Assembly (NCBI GenBank): GCA_031841125.1
Contig: CM063107.1
Location: 65,669,814-65,733,813 of the forward strand
DNA length: 64,000 nt
Direction: 5' to 3'
Source of the DNA: Acanthococcus lagerstroemiae
Lineage: Eukaryota > Arthropoda > Insecta > Hemiptera > Eriococcidae
Shown: positions 47,151 through 57,831 of the stretch, in pieces
How the letters are laid out: each line of letters starts with the position of its first letter
How positions within the stretch are numbered: position 1 is the stretch's first letter
Translations under genes and position numbers: made by a program
Notes under the pieces: model-generated
Told to the model about the DNA's origin: nothing
Seen by the model: the letters and a program-made list of their open reading frames with translations, nothing else
Databases searched by the model: none

Positions 47151-48480
47151 CGAGACACCGATTAGCGAGCTGATAAACAGTACATCAGTTTTCAGATGAT
47201 TTCTTTTTCAAATAACTCATCTACTAGCAGCGACGTCTCAATCCAACCAAAATGCAAGAGTGGAGGATGAGGTAAACTTTTCCCGCACTTTCATAATATG
47301 AACAAAAGAAGCTAATGACACTGATTCAGCATTATCGTATTTTTCTCTGCTGATTGTGATTGCTTACGAAGAGAAAAATTTAAGACTGAGCAATATGAAT
47401 GTTGAATAAGAAACCTGATCGATAGATGTATGGGTTTCATCCCGAACATATATATATATATAATGATTCTGATATGTTTTGTAATTGATATACTGATGAT
47501 ACTCCGCATATTTAAAAACTAGAAACTAGTTTATTTTGGTGTGAAAAAGCCCCCCCCCCCCTGGAGGAAGATCTGCCACTGGTTTCTGCCGGCATCTAGA
47601 CAGGGGTTATAGTTCAGATAAGATGAATTTTTTCAATTTTTCGAAGAATTTTTCTGAAGAAACTCATTTTAAACGGTCGGGAGGGGAGATATTCCTTAAA
47701 TCTTCCTCTTCAAAGCTGGGTATGACTCAAGGAGTTAAATAATCGGTATATTGGAAGCCACTGAATATTTGTTGACTCCTCGTGGATTCTTGGGGGAGGG
47801 GGGGGGTACTTCTAAAGAAATTTCAAGAATGATTGTGCTAAATTAAAAAAGGATTATGTTATCATTGGACATTAATTTGGTTAACATTGAGTGAAATCTC
47901 ATTTAATTAGTGAACCCACAACAGCCGTATTTCGGAGTTTCCATGCCCCTATATAATATTCTTTTCGATACATTTTTCATGAAATGTACGTTAGAGTAAG
48001 AAGAAGAATTTTTCTTTTTGGTCCCATCATATTTTTAATTATTTATTTATTTATTTATTATTATTATTTTTTTGAAAAACTCTACTTGTAATAATTCTGT
48101 ATGAATGCTGACCCTTCCTTGCCTTGGTTCTTCGATTTTTTTCTTCTTTTTTTCTTTCAAATTTTGGGTAATGGTACCCTCCTATGTAGCTAGTTCACCA
48201 CTCTTTCCTCATGTATGTCTTATGAAGATCAAAGGAAACCAACATGTGTTCTAGAATTTTTTTGTAAAACTCACTGCTTCATCTTCTCACGACTTCTGAA
48301 TGAAAAAGATAGAACAATGCATGTTCCTCGATTAGTTAAAACAAAAAAATGGGCTTCCTTTTCTGTGCACAGAATAACCAACTATGGGAATTTCAAAGTA
48401 TGGCATCATCAGAACCCCATTGGTAGTATGGACCCCTTTGGAAAGCAACGTAAGCTTTGATGCCTGTAGGACAAATGGGA
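47151..48480. other. Non-coding stretch
   Basis: A (TA)n run at 47449-47463, a poly-C run at 47551 and poly-G at 47792; no gene recognised. Confidence 0.45.
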
Positions 48481-48482
48481 TT

Positions 48483-48775
48483 TTGACATGGATATTTCGA
48501 ATGGTTTGCCGTGCATAAGAGAAAATTTTCGCTGGAAACGTTCCGCAGAAAAACGTTACCATCATAATGTACATAGTTACGTATTCCTCTTTACAAGGTC
48601 ATTTGTTCCATCACGTTTCGACCGGCCGACATGGAGAATGCCAAGCGACGTCGAGAATGGACGCCTAGAGAAGACAATGGAATATGGGTATGCGCGTCAA
48701 AACGCGGTCGCCTGGAAAACATATCCATGTAACAATGTCCTCTGCAGCAGTCGGACTCTTTCTTCTTTCTTCGTA
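48483..48775 (+). repeat. Repeat family C, copy 5
   Basis: GACATGGATATTTCGAATGG to AACATATCCATGTAACAATG, then CAGCAGTCGGACTCTTTCTT. Inside: CGCTGGAAACGTTCCGCAG, CGTATTCCTCTTTACAAGG, CGGCCGACATGGAGAATGCC, GCGTCAAAACGCGGTCGCC. The frames across it are not conserved between copies. Confidence 0.75.
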
Positions 48776-48876
48776 TTCATGCTTCCTTACTAAAAATGAA
48801 AGATTGCAGAGTGGTCACGTGCTCCCCTCTGCCCCCTATTTCACCACTTATGTACCTCGTCTATAATAATATCGAT

Positions 48877-49256
48877 CAGGGTTGCCACTTTCTGGAAAAC
48901 CGGGAAAAGTCAGGGAATTTGGTCAGTCAGGGAAAAGTCAGGGAAAAGTCAGGGAATTTTCATTTAAGTCAGGGAAATTTTCTGAAAATAACAAACGAGT
49001 TCGTATTTTACCAGAGTAAACTTTTTTTATTTCTTTGAGTATTTCTAATATTGAAAAATATTACATAAATTACATCTGTACCTTCTTCTTCTCGATAGCG
49101 ATTTTTTAAAAATCTGTATTGTAAAAAATTTCTGTGACTCTCCTACCTCTGGGCTTTCTCGGAATCCTGTAAAAAAGTCAGGGAAAATTGGAAAAGTTGG
49201 CCTGGAAAACCGGGAAAAGTCAGGGAAAACCAATCCTGAAAAAAGTGGCAACCCTG
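48877..49256. mobile_element. TIR element with AGTCAGGGAAA repeats (380 bp)
   Basis: Ends CAGGGTTGCCACTTT and AAAGTGGCAACCCTG are perfect 15-bp TIRs. TCGAT flanks both sides (48872-48876 and 49257-49261), which would be a 5-bp duplication, though 8 bp is usual for hAT. The subterminal DNA is packed with direct copies of AAAAGTCAGGGAA in both halves. Non-autonomous. Confidence 0.8.
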
Positions 49257-49485
49257 TCGATGAATCAGCTGCAATGGAATGGAAATAGAAGACCATCGAA
49301 AATTTCTACTAGTTGACAAAATGAAAACAAAAAAGTTGAAGAAAACTTATTCCTTTTTAAAACGTTTTTCTATGAGAAGTGATGTATCTAATCTTGACTA
49401 TTCTGCAAAAGTCAAATATGAAATTGGCTTCTCTATGATTGTATGTGCCCCAGGTCCCCAAAAGCTCTTGATAGTCTTCGGTATT

Positions 49486-49615
49486 TTTAGCTCGTTATAT
49501 GGTGTGGTGGAACGTATGGCGATGCATGCATGCCAAAGTGGCCCCTATGACACCGCACCCTCGGCCACAGGAACTACCCTTTCGAGTATCGCGTCAGTGA
49601 CCGGAGGGACTAGGT
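49486..49615 (-). repeat. Repeat family D, copy 3
   Basis: Inverted relative to 36109: TATGGTGTGGTGGAACGTAT, GGCGATGCATGCATGCCAAA, GGCCCCTATGACACCGCACC, CTACCCTTTCGAGTATCGCG, TCAGTGACCGG. It lies about 700 bp from a family C element. Confidence 0.6.
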
Positions 49616-49756
49616 ACCAATACGTATATTTTAATCGTGTCTGACGCTTAAATTTATTAGTCTCTACTTAACCGTAACATTTTTATTATTTATTCTAAAA
49701 TCCAGGTAAGCATAATACAATAGTTGTATGATTAATCCATCAATCCACAATTTATA

Positions 49757-52263
49757 TCAGAGTATTAATTCTTCCTGCATTTCTCTTCCTTCTACGACAG
49801 CTTTTATATTTTCAAGTGTCATATTTATCGCTCTCTTCCAAGCTGTCTCAGTCCATACAGCAATATGGGGTGTAATCACTGAGGACAAAAGAAAAAGAAA
49901 ATAGTAGTGAGTTAGGCACTGGAATAACATTTTGAGAATAGTCATCTTCTATTATAGTGTTTGATTACAGAGAGTCTTACAGACGTTATTGAGTTCCAAC
50001 AATGGATGACCATTCGGTAAGGGCTCGGGAGTGGTAACGTCCAAAGCAGCTCCTGCTATCTTTTTCTGTCTTAAAGCGTCAACGAGCGCATCTTGATTGA
50101 TTAATCCTGTTGATGAAATGAACCAACAATTTGGTTAGAAAAAGAAAATGGAATAATGGGTGATGAAGGGGCCTATCTGGTTGTACCAAATCGTACATTT
50201 ACGGCTTAAAATCAACAGTTTTTTCACTTGCTGAGAAAGAATGCAATATTCAGTTTAGATTCGCAGTGATCTTGATAATTTGAGTGCCTAGTTATCCAAA
50301 TTACTTTAGTAATTTAAAACATTTTCAAAATTACCGTATTCTCATAATTTCGTTTACTGCAGCATTTTCTCAATCAGTGTGAAAGATAGGAAGAAAAAAA
50401 AGTTAATAGAATGCAGTGTCTATATGAAGTACAAAATATCCAACGGGTAAAATTTTGAAGTTCGACGGGTGAATATCATTTAGAAAAAGTTTTTGGCCGA
50501 ATGAGTTGTTCTTGAGAACTGCAAGACAGTCTAATTCAGATTGTCGTTCCCTAAAGAGTTCGTCACTTACAGTCAAAAGCAGTCTGCCTTACCTCCTCGA
50601 CCCACATTCACAATAACAGAAGTCGGCTTCATCATCTCCAGTATTTCTTTATTTATTATTTTATCCGTTTCTTCATTATAGGGCAACATGACCACAATGT
50701 AATCACTTTCTTTCGCCAATTGTTCGAGCGCTGGTTTGAATTCAGCTCCAAAAGCTTCCACTTAAACAAATAAATTTATTAAGTGCTACATCGATACATT
50801 AAAGTGTTCTGTGATAAGTCGATCAAGTTAAATGTTGAACATATTACTATCGGGTTTTCGGGAACGGCAGAAATATAATAAACGGCCGATGTCAAACGGT
50901 ATTAGTTTTCTGGCCACTGACATTCCTATACGTCCAGCACCGACGAGCCCCACTGCAGAGTTTTTTAGTCCAAGATATCTGCTTCTCGAATTGAAAACCA
51001 TTTCAGGATTGCTATTTTGAGAGTACAATAGTTTAGTTAATATCTACAATCTATGATATGGACCGGTCTTGCTTGACGGCATCAGTTTTGAAATATTAAG
51101 AGTGGACAAAGGAGTAATCCGTTTGGTTGTTAGAATATTCATTTCAAGAACGTTGCAGGTTAATAACTTATAATTTTTATAACAGCTGTATTTCATACTG
51201 AGTAGAAGAGCTTTAGGTTCAAACTGTATTCGAAGTGCTTGAAACTCTCGAGTTAGCGTGAGAGATAAAGTAAGAGTAAGTATACCTAATCGAGTGATAT
51301 AAAATGCTCAGTTTAGTCTTTTAAATGTACTCATATTGGAAAGTTCGAAAATACAGCTGTATAATGAAGAGGTCTTTTCATGAGCTCTTTAAGTACCCAC
51401 CATCTGTAGTCATGATCAAGTACTGCCATTTGTCTGCTGGCTGCTAGCAGCAAAGCTATAGCATGTTCAGCCGTTGCGTCTGTAAATGCTTTCCCTGCCA
51501 AACCAACTCGGATGCAACGCGCTTTCAACGCTTTTAAATCAAGAGAGTCGTAACCAGTTGCACTTAGGCACACTGCTTTCAAGTCACTTCCTGAAAAGTA
51601 AAAATCTTGTTGTGGATTGTAAGACATAATGTGCATACGTTTTTTTCTTATCATGAACATGATGAATTACAAAAATGTGGGAAACAGTTCGTTAGAAATT
51701 TAGGGAACAATAAGGCAAGAATGGATGCCTGTACGAAATGAGATGAAGAATCATTATAGGTTTCTGAGACATGGTAATTCAACGTGATGAGTTCGGGTAT
51801 GAAATAAGGTACGTCACATTCGAATTAGTGAACCAGAGGTGACGAAACTCGTATAGACTGGCTGTCAGTGGAGTGCAAAGTGCACTTATTTAACTAAAAT
51901 GACAGTTACATAAGATCTGGGTACACAGCTGAACACAGTTCTCTTCACTCTTATGTACCGGCGGCTGCAATCAGCTCCTCGTTGATTTCATCCTTTGCAC
52001 GGCAGGCAATCGCGAAGCTTCCCGTCACTTTTTCTAGGTACTCTTGTCTTGAAGTGTTCAGATCTGTCATTTGTATTATGAATCTACAATGCAAAATATT
52101 GAATGACCATTTAAGATAATTTTTATTTATTTGTCGAACATTTTTTGATATGATCTTGATTTATAGGCATTTACTTGTTTCCTAGTAAATTTATTATGGG
52201 CATGCTTAAAGATGTTGCCAATGCTGCGAAGTGTGGTGTAATAAACACTTTCAGTTTAGCCAT
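49757..52263 (-). CDS. GRHPR-like: D-2-hydroxyacid dehydrogenase, GRHPR-like, copy A (7 exons)
   Basis: Probable NAD(P)H-dependent 2-hydroxyacid dehydrogenase, nearest to glyoxylate/hydroxypyruvate reductase; cytosolic by default (no targeting peptide). Exons (minus): 52263-52175, 52083-51959, 51590-51401, 51011-50848, 50760-50593, 50106-49981, 49878-49757. All introns are GT..AG, the sum is 984 nt, giving 327 residues, the usual family size. Start: ATG followed by [11 protein letters not shown], equivalent to copy B's start. The substrate-domain part holds ATGYDSLD and [16 protein letters not shown]. Rossmann GAGRIG is at 159-164. CRSRKP near 184 may favour NADPH. Catalytic Arg244 (NVGRGG), Glu273 (TTPEPLP), His292 (ITPHIAVWT). 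The residues after His differ from the usual HIG(S/A)xT and from copy B's HIAGST. Activity may therefore be altered. Intact frame argues for a live gene. Confidence 0.9.
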
Positions 52264-52470
52264 TGTTCAAGCATGAAATTTCTGAAAAAAAGGGAGACTT
52301 AATATTTTTGGACGTCTGGAAGAACTTGGCGAACTAACGTTAGTATATTGCTCTACTACAGTAAGGGTTTATGGTCGCTTACTTCTTCGCCCTGGTAGAT
52401 CTAGGCAGTCCGAGACGCTGGATCTCCACCAATGGTGTGGAAATACGTTTTTTTCTTTGTCCTCTCTGTT
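52264..52470 (-). promoter_or_regulatory. 5' flank of copy A conserved with copy B
   Basis: Upstream of the start codon, blocks such as GAGACTTAATATTTTTGGAC and GTTAGTATATTGCTC, and further out TGGATCTCCACCAATGG, are shared with 60803-60990. This shows that the duplication included upstream DNA, probably the promoter and 5' UTR. No TATA or initiator can be placed with confidence. Confidence 0.45.
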
Positions 52471-53884
52471 TATTAAGATTATAATAGCCTTCACCTCCTC
52501 TACTTCTTTCGCTTCCTCACAACGAAGAAGAAAAAAAAAACTGATGAAAGACCTGAGACATAATGGTATAAGATATGACTCGATATAGAGACATAAAACA
52601 TCATAATATGAGCCATCAAACATAACACATGAAGACAAAATGTAAGACATAACGATGTCACGTATGGCATAAAAACATGAATCATAACAATGTAAAAAAT
52701 TAAAGAAAGAAGACATACGCAATGACGACGAAAAGATACAAGATCTAAAGACCACCTAAGCAACCAGGCCTGCCGAGACAGACAAACAACGGGGAACATT
52801 CATCTACTAGACAGACAGGCCGCTTAAAAGCCCTTCAGCCGCAGTTTTTATTTTCCTCTTGGTTATCAGTGGTTATTGCAATTTTCTGGTAAAGTGTTCC
52901 TGAGGTTTCGATAGATACTAAACAGCTTGGAGTGCCCCTTCCCCTGCTGACAGCCAGTCAGCAATCAGAGAGCCCATTTGTCCATTGGCAGAAAGCACCC
53001 AGTTTCATCCTCCTTGTAAATTCCCTATCTGTTGTCAGATTCTTGCGATTAAGAATTCGGATTCCGGAGAGTGAAGCGCTACCATCGGTGGTTGACCAGA
53101 GGAAGAAGACTGGTCAAAAGGAAAGAGTGAGGCGTGTAGTAGCATCAAGCAGCAAGCCACTTAATTGAAAATGAAATCAATTACTTTTTCTGATTAATCC
53201 CCTGAATTTACAACGAGAAGGCCGACCGAAAGACCTTCTGCGGGTCTCTGAAAATTTCTACTTCTCTCCAACGCACACTCAGCATGACCTCTAGGATCCC
53301 GAACTCGTTCCTCTTTTCCTTTTAATATTTACTTCCAGTTTGTTTTTCTTCTCTGAATGCTATTCCATCCGTTTTATAGTACCACAACTGTGGGTATAAT
53401 CTAATGGAACTATCGGGTTGTTTTTACTCACCAACTTATTTTTATTCAACGAAAATTCAAGAAACGTTGCGAAAAAGTTTACACTAGTGATTTTCAAATT
53501 ATGATTAAAGTAAGTTTGAAATATTCGATGGTAATAAAATCAAGTCTATTGTTATCGTTCGAAGTACAAGTATGCGAGTCTTTTACGATAGAAAGATAAT
53601 TCGATTAAACACGTTGTTTTTGAAAATGTTCAACTCGATAACTCATATAACGAATGCAGTTCCCTTAGCGAAAAATTATTCGAGTACGGAGGTTATATAA
53701 AGTGACGTAGTTCAGCAGTTGTGCATGAACGCAATAATCCCAAACACGCGGAATATGTATGTACCATCCCAGTACCTACAGAAGTGTGGGCAATGATGTC
53801 AAAAAATGTGATCCTGAAGTTGAGTCTTGGTTTCAAGTGGTTTATTAACCTCATAATGTAATCTTTTATAATTCTCATTTTCAT
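52471..53884. other. Intergenic stretch
   Basis: No gene recognised. Open frames at 52369-52799 (minus) and 52932-53168 (plus) lack motifs. The region lies between the two dehydrogenase copies and is not visible in the matching place beyond copy B. Confidence 0.4.
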
Positions 53885-54110
53885 TTATAATTCGCTACCC
53901 CCTTCGCGGCTCGTCTAGACCGTTGGCACAAGTGAGTTAGCTAAAGTGAGTTAGATGGAGGAACACTGGTGTGTGTAAGGCAGTACACGTAAATTATTAG
54001 ATTATTACTAATCAAACAAATTACATTGTGCTCAATTATATATTTGGTTTCTATACTTGAGATTGACTAAGCATTATTTTACGCAAGTATCCCTAGTTGT
54101 ACTCGCTTGT
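53885..54110 (+). repeat. Repeat family F, copy 2
   Basis: CCTTCGCGGCTCGTCTAGAC, then GTGAGTTAGCTAAAGTGAGT, GATGGAGGAACACTGG, GCAGTACACGTAAATTATTA and TTTTACGCAAGTATCCCTAG. It corresponds to the reverse complement of 18906-19150 along its whole length. Confidence 0.7.
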
Positions 54111-54399
54111 ATAGATATAGGATACTTACTTAATGTCGGGTAGATACATGTTTTTTTGGAATGGATAGGTAAACTTGTGTCCAAATTGGAAGTTTATGAT
54201 TAGTGCTAATATTTCTAGTTGTACTTATTTTATATAAGTACTTTTTTTTTTTTTTCATGTTAAACTATAAGGGCCTTTTATAATTATTTTTGAAGTCCAA
54301 ATTTTTTACCATCTGAGGGATATTCTTCTGTTGACTTCTTTTGTGGTTTTGTCATCGAGGGAGACAAATTGACCTAAATAAATTATTTCTTAATGCAAA

Positions 54400-54830
54400 A
54401 AAGCCAAATATTTAACAGCTGCATTCTCCCCACCGTAACATACGGAGCCCAAACGTGGACCCTATCAAACAAGATAGGAAAAAAACTAAAAGTTACCCAA
54501 AATTCCATGGAACGTTCTGGTGTTTAGGTAAAAAAATCCGAGATAAAATAAGACTTTCTGTAATAAAGAACTCACTCAAAAAAACAACCTAGATATCGTA
54601 TTGGGCCGGGCACGTATCTAGACTAAAAGATGGATGCTGGGTGGTGGAGCTAAACACCTGGACCCCCAATAAAACAAGAAAACAAGGCAGACAAAAGGTG
54701 GGATGGAGAAACCCTATAGTCAACTTTTTGCAAAACAAACAGTTCGAGAGCGAGGCTCGCGACCGATCAGAGTGGCGGAGGCTCAGAAAGACCTTTGCCC
54801 AAAAGGGTAGTGGTATGTAACATATGTTTT
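54400..54830 (+). pseudogene. RTE-like LINE C-terminus
   Basis: The plus strand reads LPTVTYGAQTWTLSNKIGKK, a shift, then WAGHVSRLKDGCWVVELNTW, KQGRQKVGWRN and RDRSEWRRLRKTFAQKGSG. This is the Y-GA-TW block, the WAGH block and the DRS.WR end of RTE-type proteins. It is 5'-truncated and broken by shifts. Its 3' UTR runs to about 54880. Confidence 0.75.
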
Positions 54831-56004
54831 TATAATTTCTAGTTACTATTAGCTTATCTTGCTATTAGGGTATGTACACGCCGCTGATAAGGTTTATTAC
54901 TATTATTTTATTTCATATTTTGCTACACGAAACACTCAACACATTCTCTTACATTTGTACAGACAAACAATAACAACTGGTTTCTGTTCTGAAACCTGTA
55001 GAAGTTTACGATGAAAGTTATCTTCAACTCGTATTGCATTCAATTGGAGGGTCCTGATTCATTTGCAGTTTATTGCTTGATGTTTGTTATTCCAACGAAA
55101 ATTTTGGAATTTTCAACAATTTAATCGGATAATTAGAAGAAAAACACGACATATTTTCCAAAAACTAAAATCTTAGGTATTTTGAGGATGATACGGGCTG
55201 AAGAAAGGGGCCGTGTAGTACACAAATAAGTACGAAACAATATCCAATTATACCTACTGTGATCGCGTAAAATCAGATATAAATATGATAAGTGAGGTAC
55301 TTTGAGCTTGCCTGAAGGGAGACAGTTACACCCACCAAATTTTAACGAAATGCAAAGAATTTCTATAATAAAACACTTCCGAGAAGTTAGGGGTCCAGAG
55401 GGGACAAAATGTTGTAATCCCTCCGAATATAAGGGTACAGAAAATTATTTTAGTCTGAAACCTTTTCAGAGTTCATACGAACACAACCAGGAAGTACGAA
55501 CCTCCCAGCTTTTATAGGTCACCAGCTAACCTTCAACAAACAAACACACCCCCAGAAAAATGAACTCTTTTATATTATTAGAGATTTGAACACCAACAAA
55601 TTCGAGTCAGGTTCCATTATTGATTTCAGTTACAATGCGGTCTGGTGGTACCTTGTTGTTGTAATAGAAATCTTGTATTAGGTAAGAACGTGCAAGAGCG
55701 AGAACATCAGAACACATATATGTTATTTGAAACATTTCCCCGTATACTCACATGATATCGACTACATGATAGCTGCACGACCCCAGCTCGGTATGTTATT
55801 GCACAACACTCAGTATGTATTGCGCTTCATGTATGTATTATTTAGTAATAACATACTGCATAGATTTGTTGCATACTGCGTATAGGTGCCTTATGTTATG
55901 TGCAGGTTTCTTTCAGCTGCACATGCGGCTAAGTTACTGAATGTCCCAGCTTGTCTGCTGGAGCCTTTTAGTAAAGTGCTTTCTCATATTGCCATACACT
56001 TGTT
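54831..56004. other. Intergenic stretch
   Basis: AT-rich with no recognised gene. A small imperfect palindrome, GTATGTATTATTTAGTAATA to ACATAC, is at 55832-55857. Confidence 0.4.
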
Positions 56005-56585
56005 TTTAGGGTGTTTGCCACGCGCAGCGCTGCAAGCATCCTATTACAATCGAATTTTTATCATCATTTTTCTTTAAATACGATTAAATTGTTTACAAAT
56101 CATAGTTCAGTTGTCAACTGCTGCTATCTATCGGTAAATTGGTCTACTATTATAAATATTTCGTGTTTTCTCTCAGTTCACATTCACAACCGCGCATATC
56201 AGACGTTACTTCAACATTTCTCATATTATAGCTTTGTTCTATCAATAGACCTTTTTCTGATGACGTCACACAGATCCTTTGATCCTTACAGTCCTTGGGT
56301 ATAAGTTAGCAAAATTACCCATTGTGCGCATCAACTCCCATAAGAAAACCCACGGAACAAAGATCATTAAATTAAATAATGATCTTTGCACCGTGTTTTC
56401 TTATGGTTATGGAAGTCAGTACGTTCGTTCGCGCACAGTAGATATTTTTGCTAACAAAAACCAAAAACTGTTGTGGATCTGTATGACGTTGACTTGAAAA
56501 AAATCTGTAGCAAGCAGACAACAACATACAACATAGCAAACACCCTCTTACTACCTCGCTATCTGCGAGGTAGCTTGTTTGTTGT
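56005..56585 (+). mobile_element. Repeat family E, copy 2 (end hairpin, 0.58 kb)
   Basis: Begins TTTTTAGGGTGTTTGCCACG, GCGCAGCGCTGCAAGC and ends AGCAAACACCCT, TTACTACCTCGC, TATCT, GCGAGGTAGCTTGTTT. So AGGGTGTTTGCC-type TIRs are followed on one side by a perfect 9-bp hairpin. Ends agree with copy 1 at 44286, while the inside is much shorter. A second inverted pair lies inside (CCCATAAGAAAACCCACGG against CCGTGTTTTCTTATGG, 56336-56407). Confidence 0.7.
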
Positions 56586-56599
56586 AAATTATTTTCAGT

Positions 56600-56780
56600 A
56601 AAGCTACATGCACACTACGCTGACGTTTTCGTGTTTACAGACGTGTTATTATGACGACACATCAGTGTAGTGTGAACAGTCCAATTGAACTAGAAGATGA
56701 TTTTGTTTTCGTCATGTGTCGTGTTAACGCGTCGTATGACGTGTTAACACCAAACGTCAGCGTAATGTGCAGCCGGCTTT
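56600..56780. mobile_element. MITE with 3-bp AGT flanks (181 bp)
   Basis: Left AAAGCTACATGCACACTACG plus CTGACGTTT and right AAACGTCAGCGTAATGTGC plus AGCCGGCTTT form TIRs of about 29 bp with four or five mismatches. AGT lies on both sides (56597-56599, 56781-56783). It sits 14 bp after the family E copy. Inside, GTGTCGT/ACGACAC motifs are also inverted. Confidence 0.75.
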
Positions 56781-56849
56781 AGTTCTCTGCTGGTAAAGTT
56801 ATGTTTGGTTATGTTAATGAATCTCAGGATCTAGGTAGTGCCGATCAGT

Positions 56850-57450
56850 CGGAAACCACTGGTGGAAATAGCTCAGGAATAACACAATAATGAAGGTAAA
56901 TTCGTTTAAAATTCGTGTTTAATTCCTTGTCTATCTGATTTACTGTATAACTTCCTTTATTTCTATAGGAGTGGTGCTCTCTCAAGCAGTGACAAGTGCA
57001 AATTCTAACTTCCTCAATTGTTCGAGCAAAAGAAGGCGACACCATTTGAAACAGAGATGAGCTCAAGAAGAAGATGGATAGTGCCTTCTCGATAATACAG
57101 TTTACTGTTTCCAAATAATCACCTAAAGAGAAAGATAAGTGCACCATGTATGCAGAATTGCTTGCCACCAAACTGAGGGAATTTGGAGAAGATCGAAACA
57201 TTTGTATGAATCTTATCGACAATATGATGTTTGAATTTATATTTAAAAAATATATACATATATACATATATGAATCACCATAGCCTCGCACCAATTTTCT
57301 GCTCCAGCTCTATACCATCCCCATTCTTACTGAAGTTTCATCACCCTCTCCTTCCACTTCTGGATCAACTTGAGAAAATCAGTCAATGCCTCATGAGCTT
57401 ACTACATCAGGAAATCACTCGAATGCTCCAAATGAAATATTCCTGCTGAT
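56850..57450 (+). pseudogene. Possible decayed MADF/BESS-like protein segment
   Basis: On the plus strand MYAELLATKLREFGEDRNIC, then MNLIDNMMFEFIF (57145-57243) looks like the C-terminal helix pair (BESS-like) of MADF-domain proteins, which often accompany Harbinger-type transposons. A downstream frame gives LLDQLEKISQCLMSLLHQEI and a stop near 57449. No MADF domain or transposase is clear. The long minus-strand frame across the region (56845-57294) lacks a motif. Weak call. Confidence 0.25.
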
Positions 57451-57831
57451 TGTCTCCATCCAACTCAAGGGAATATTTTCAACTTCTCCAGTTGTTCATT
57501 CTGAACAGTCACTCTAAAAACTTACTATAATACTTTTTCTCAGTGAAAGGTATAATTTTGGTATATATGTGTCATTCCATAGGTTTTGAAGATTGCTGAG
57601 TTCATTCTTGACAATGTCAAACTGCTCTTTGTCCCTTATTCTGCATGGTATGGTGCAGCCGAGGAAGCACATGACCGTTATTCCTATATTTATGTATGTT
57701 TTATCCTCATTTGATGTTTAATTTAATCTCAACATAACTATAAAATTTTTATTATTATCTAAAATTGTGGCAAGTATATAAAACATTAGTTGTTATATGA
57801 TTAGCTCATCAATCCACGATTTATACTCGTA
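57451..57831. other. 3' flank of copy B
   Basis: The last ~115 bp (from about 57715) align with the 3' flank of copy A (49680-49756; TATGATTA...CATCAATCCAC.ATTTATA). This sets one border of the duplicated segment. The rest shows nothing firm. Confidence 0.45.

Noticed and set aside
52068..52070. Alternative start codon of dehydrogenase copy A in exon 2
   Set aside because: The codon is ATT in copy B. An upstream 89-nt exon with ATG, a GT donor and matching phase exists in both copies and gives the normal family length.
56845..57294. 149-codon minus-strand gene
   Set aside because: No domain, no splice partners, and it crosses simple TATATACATA sequence. The plus strand has a slightly better, still weak, protein resemblance.
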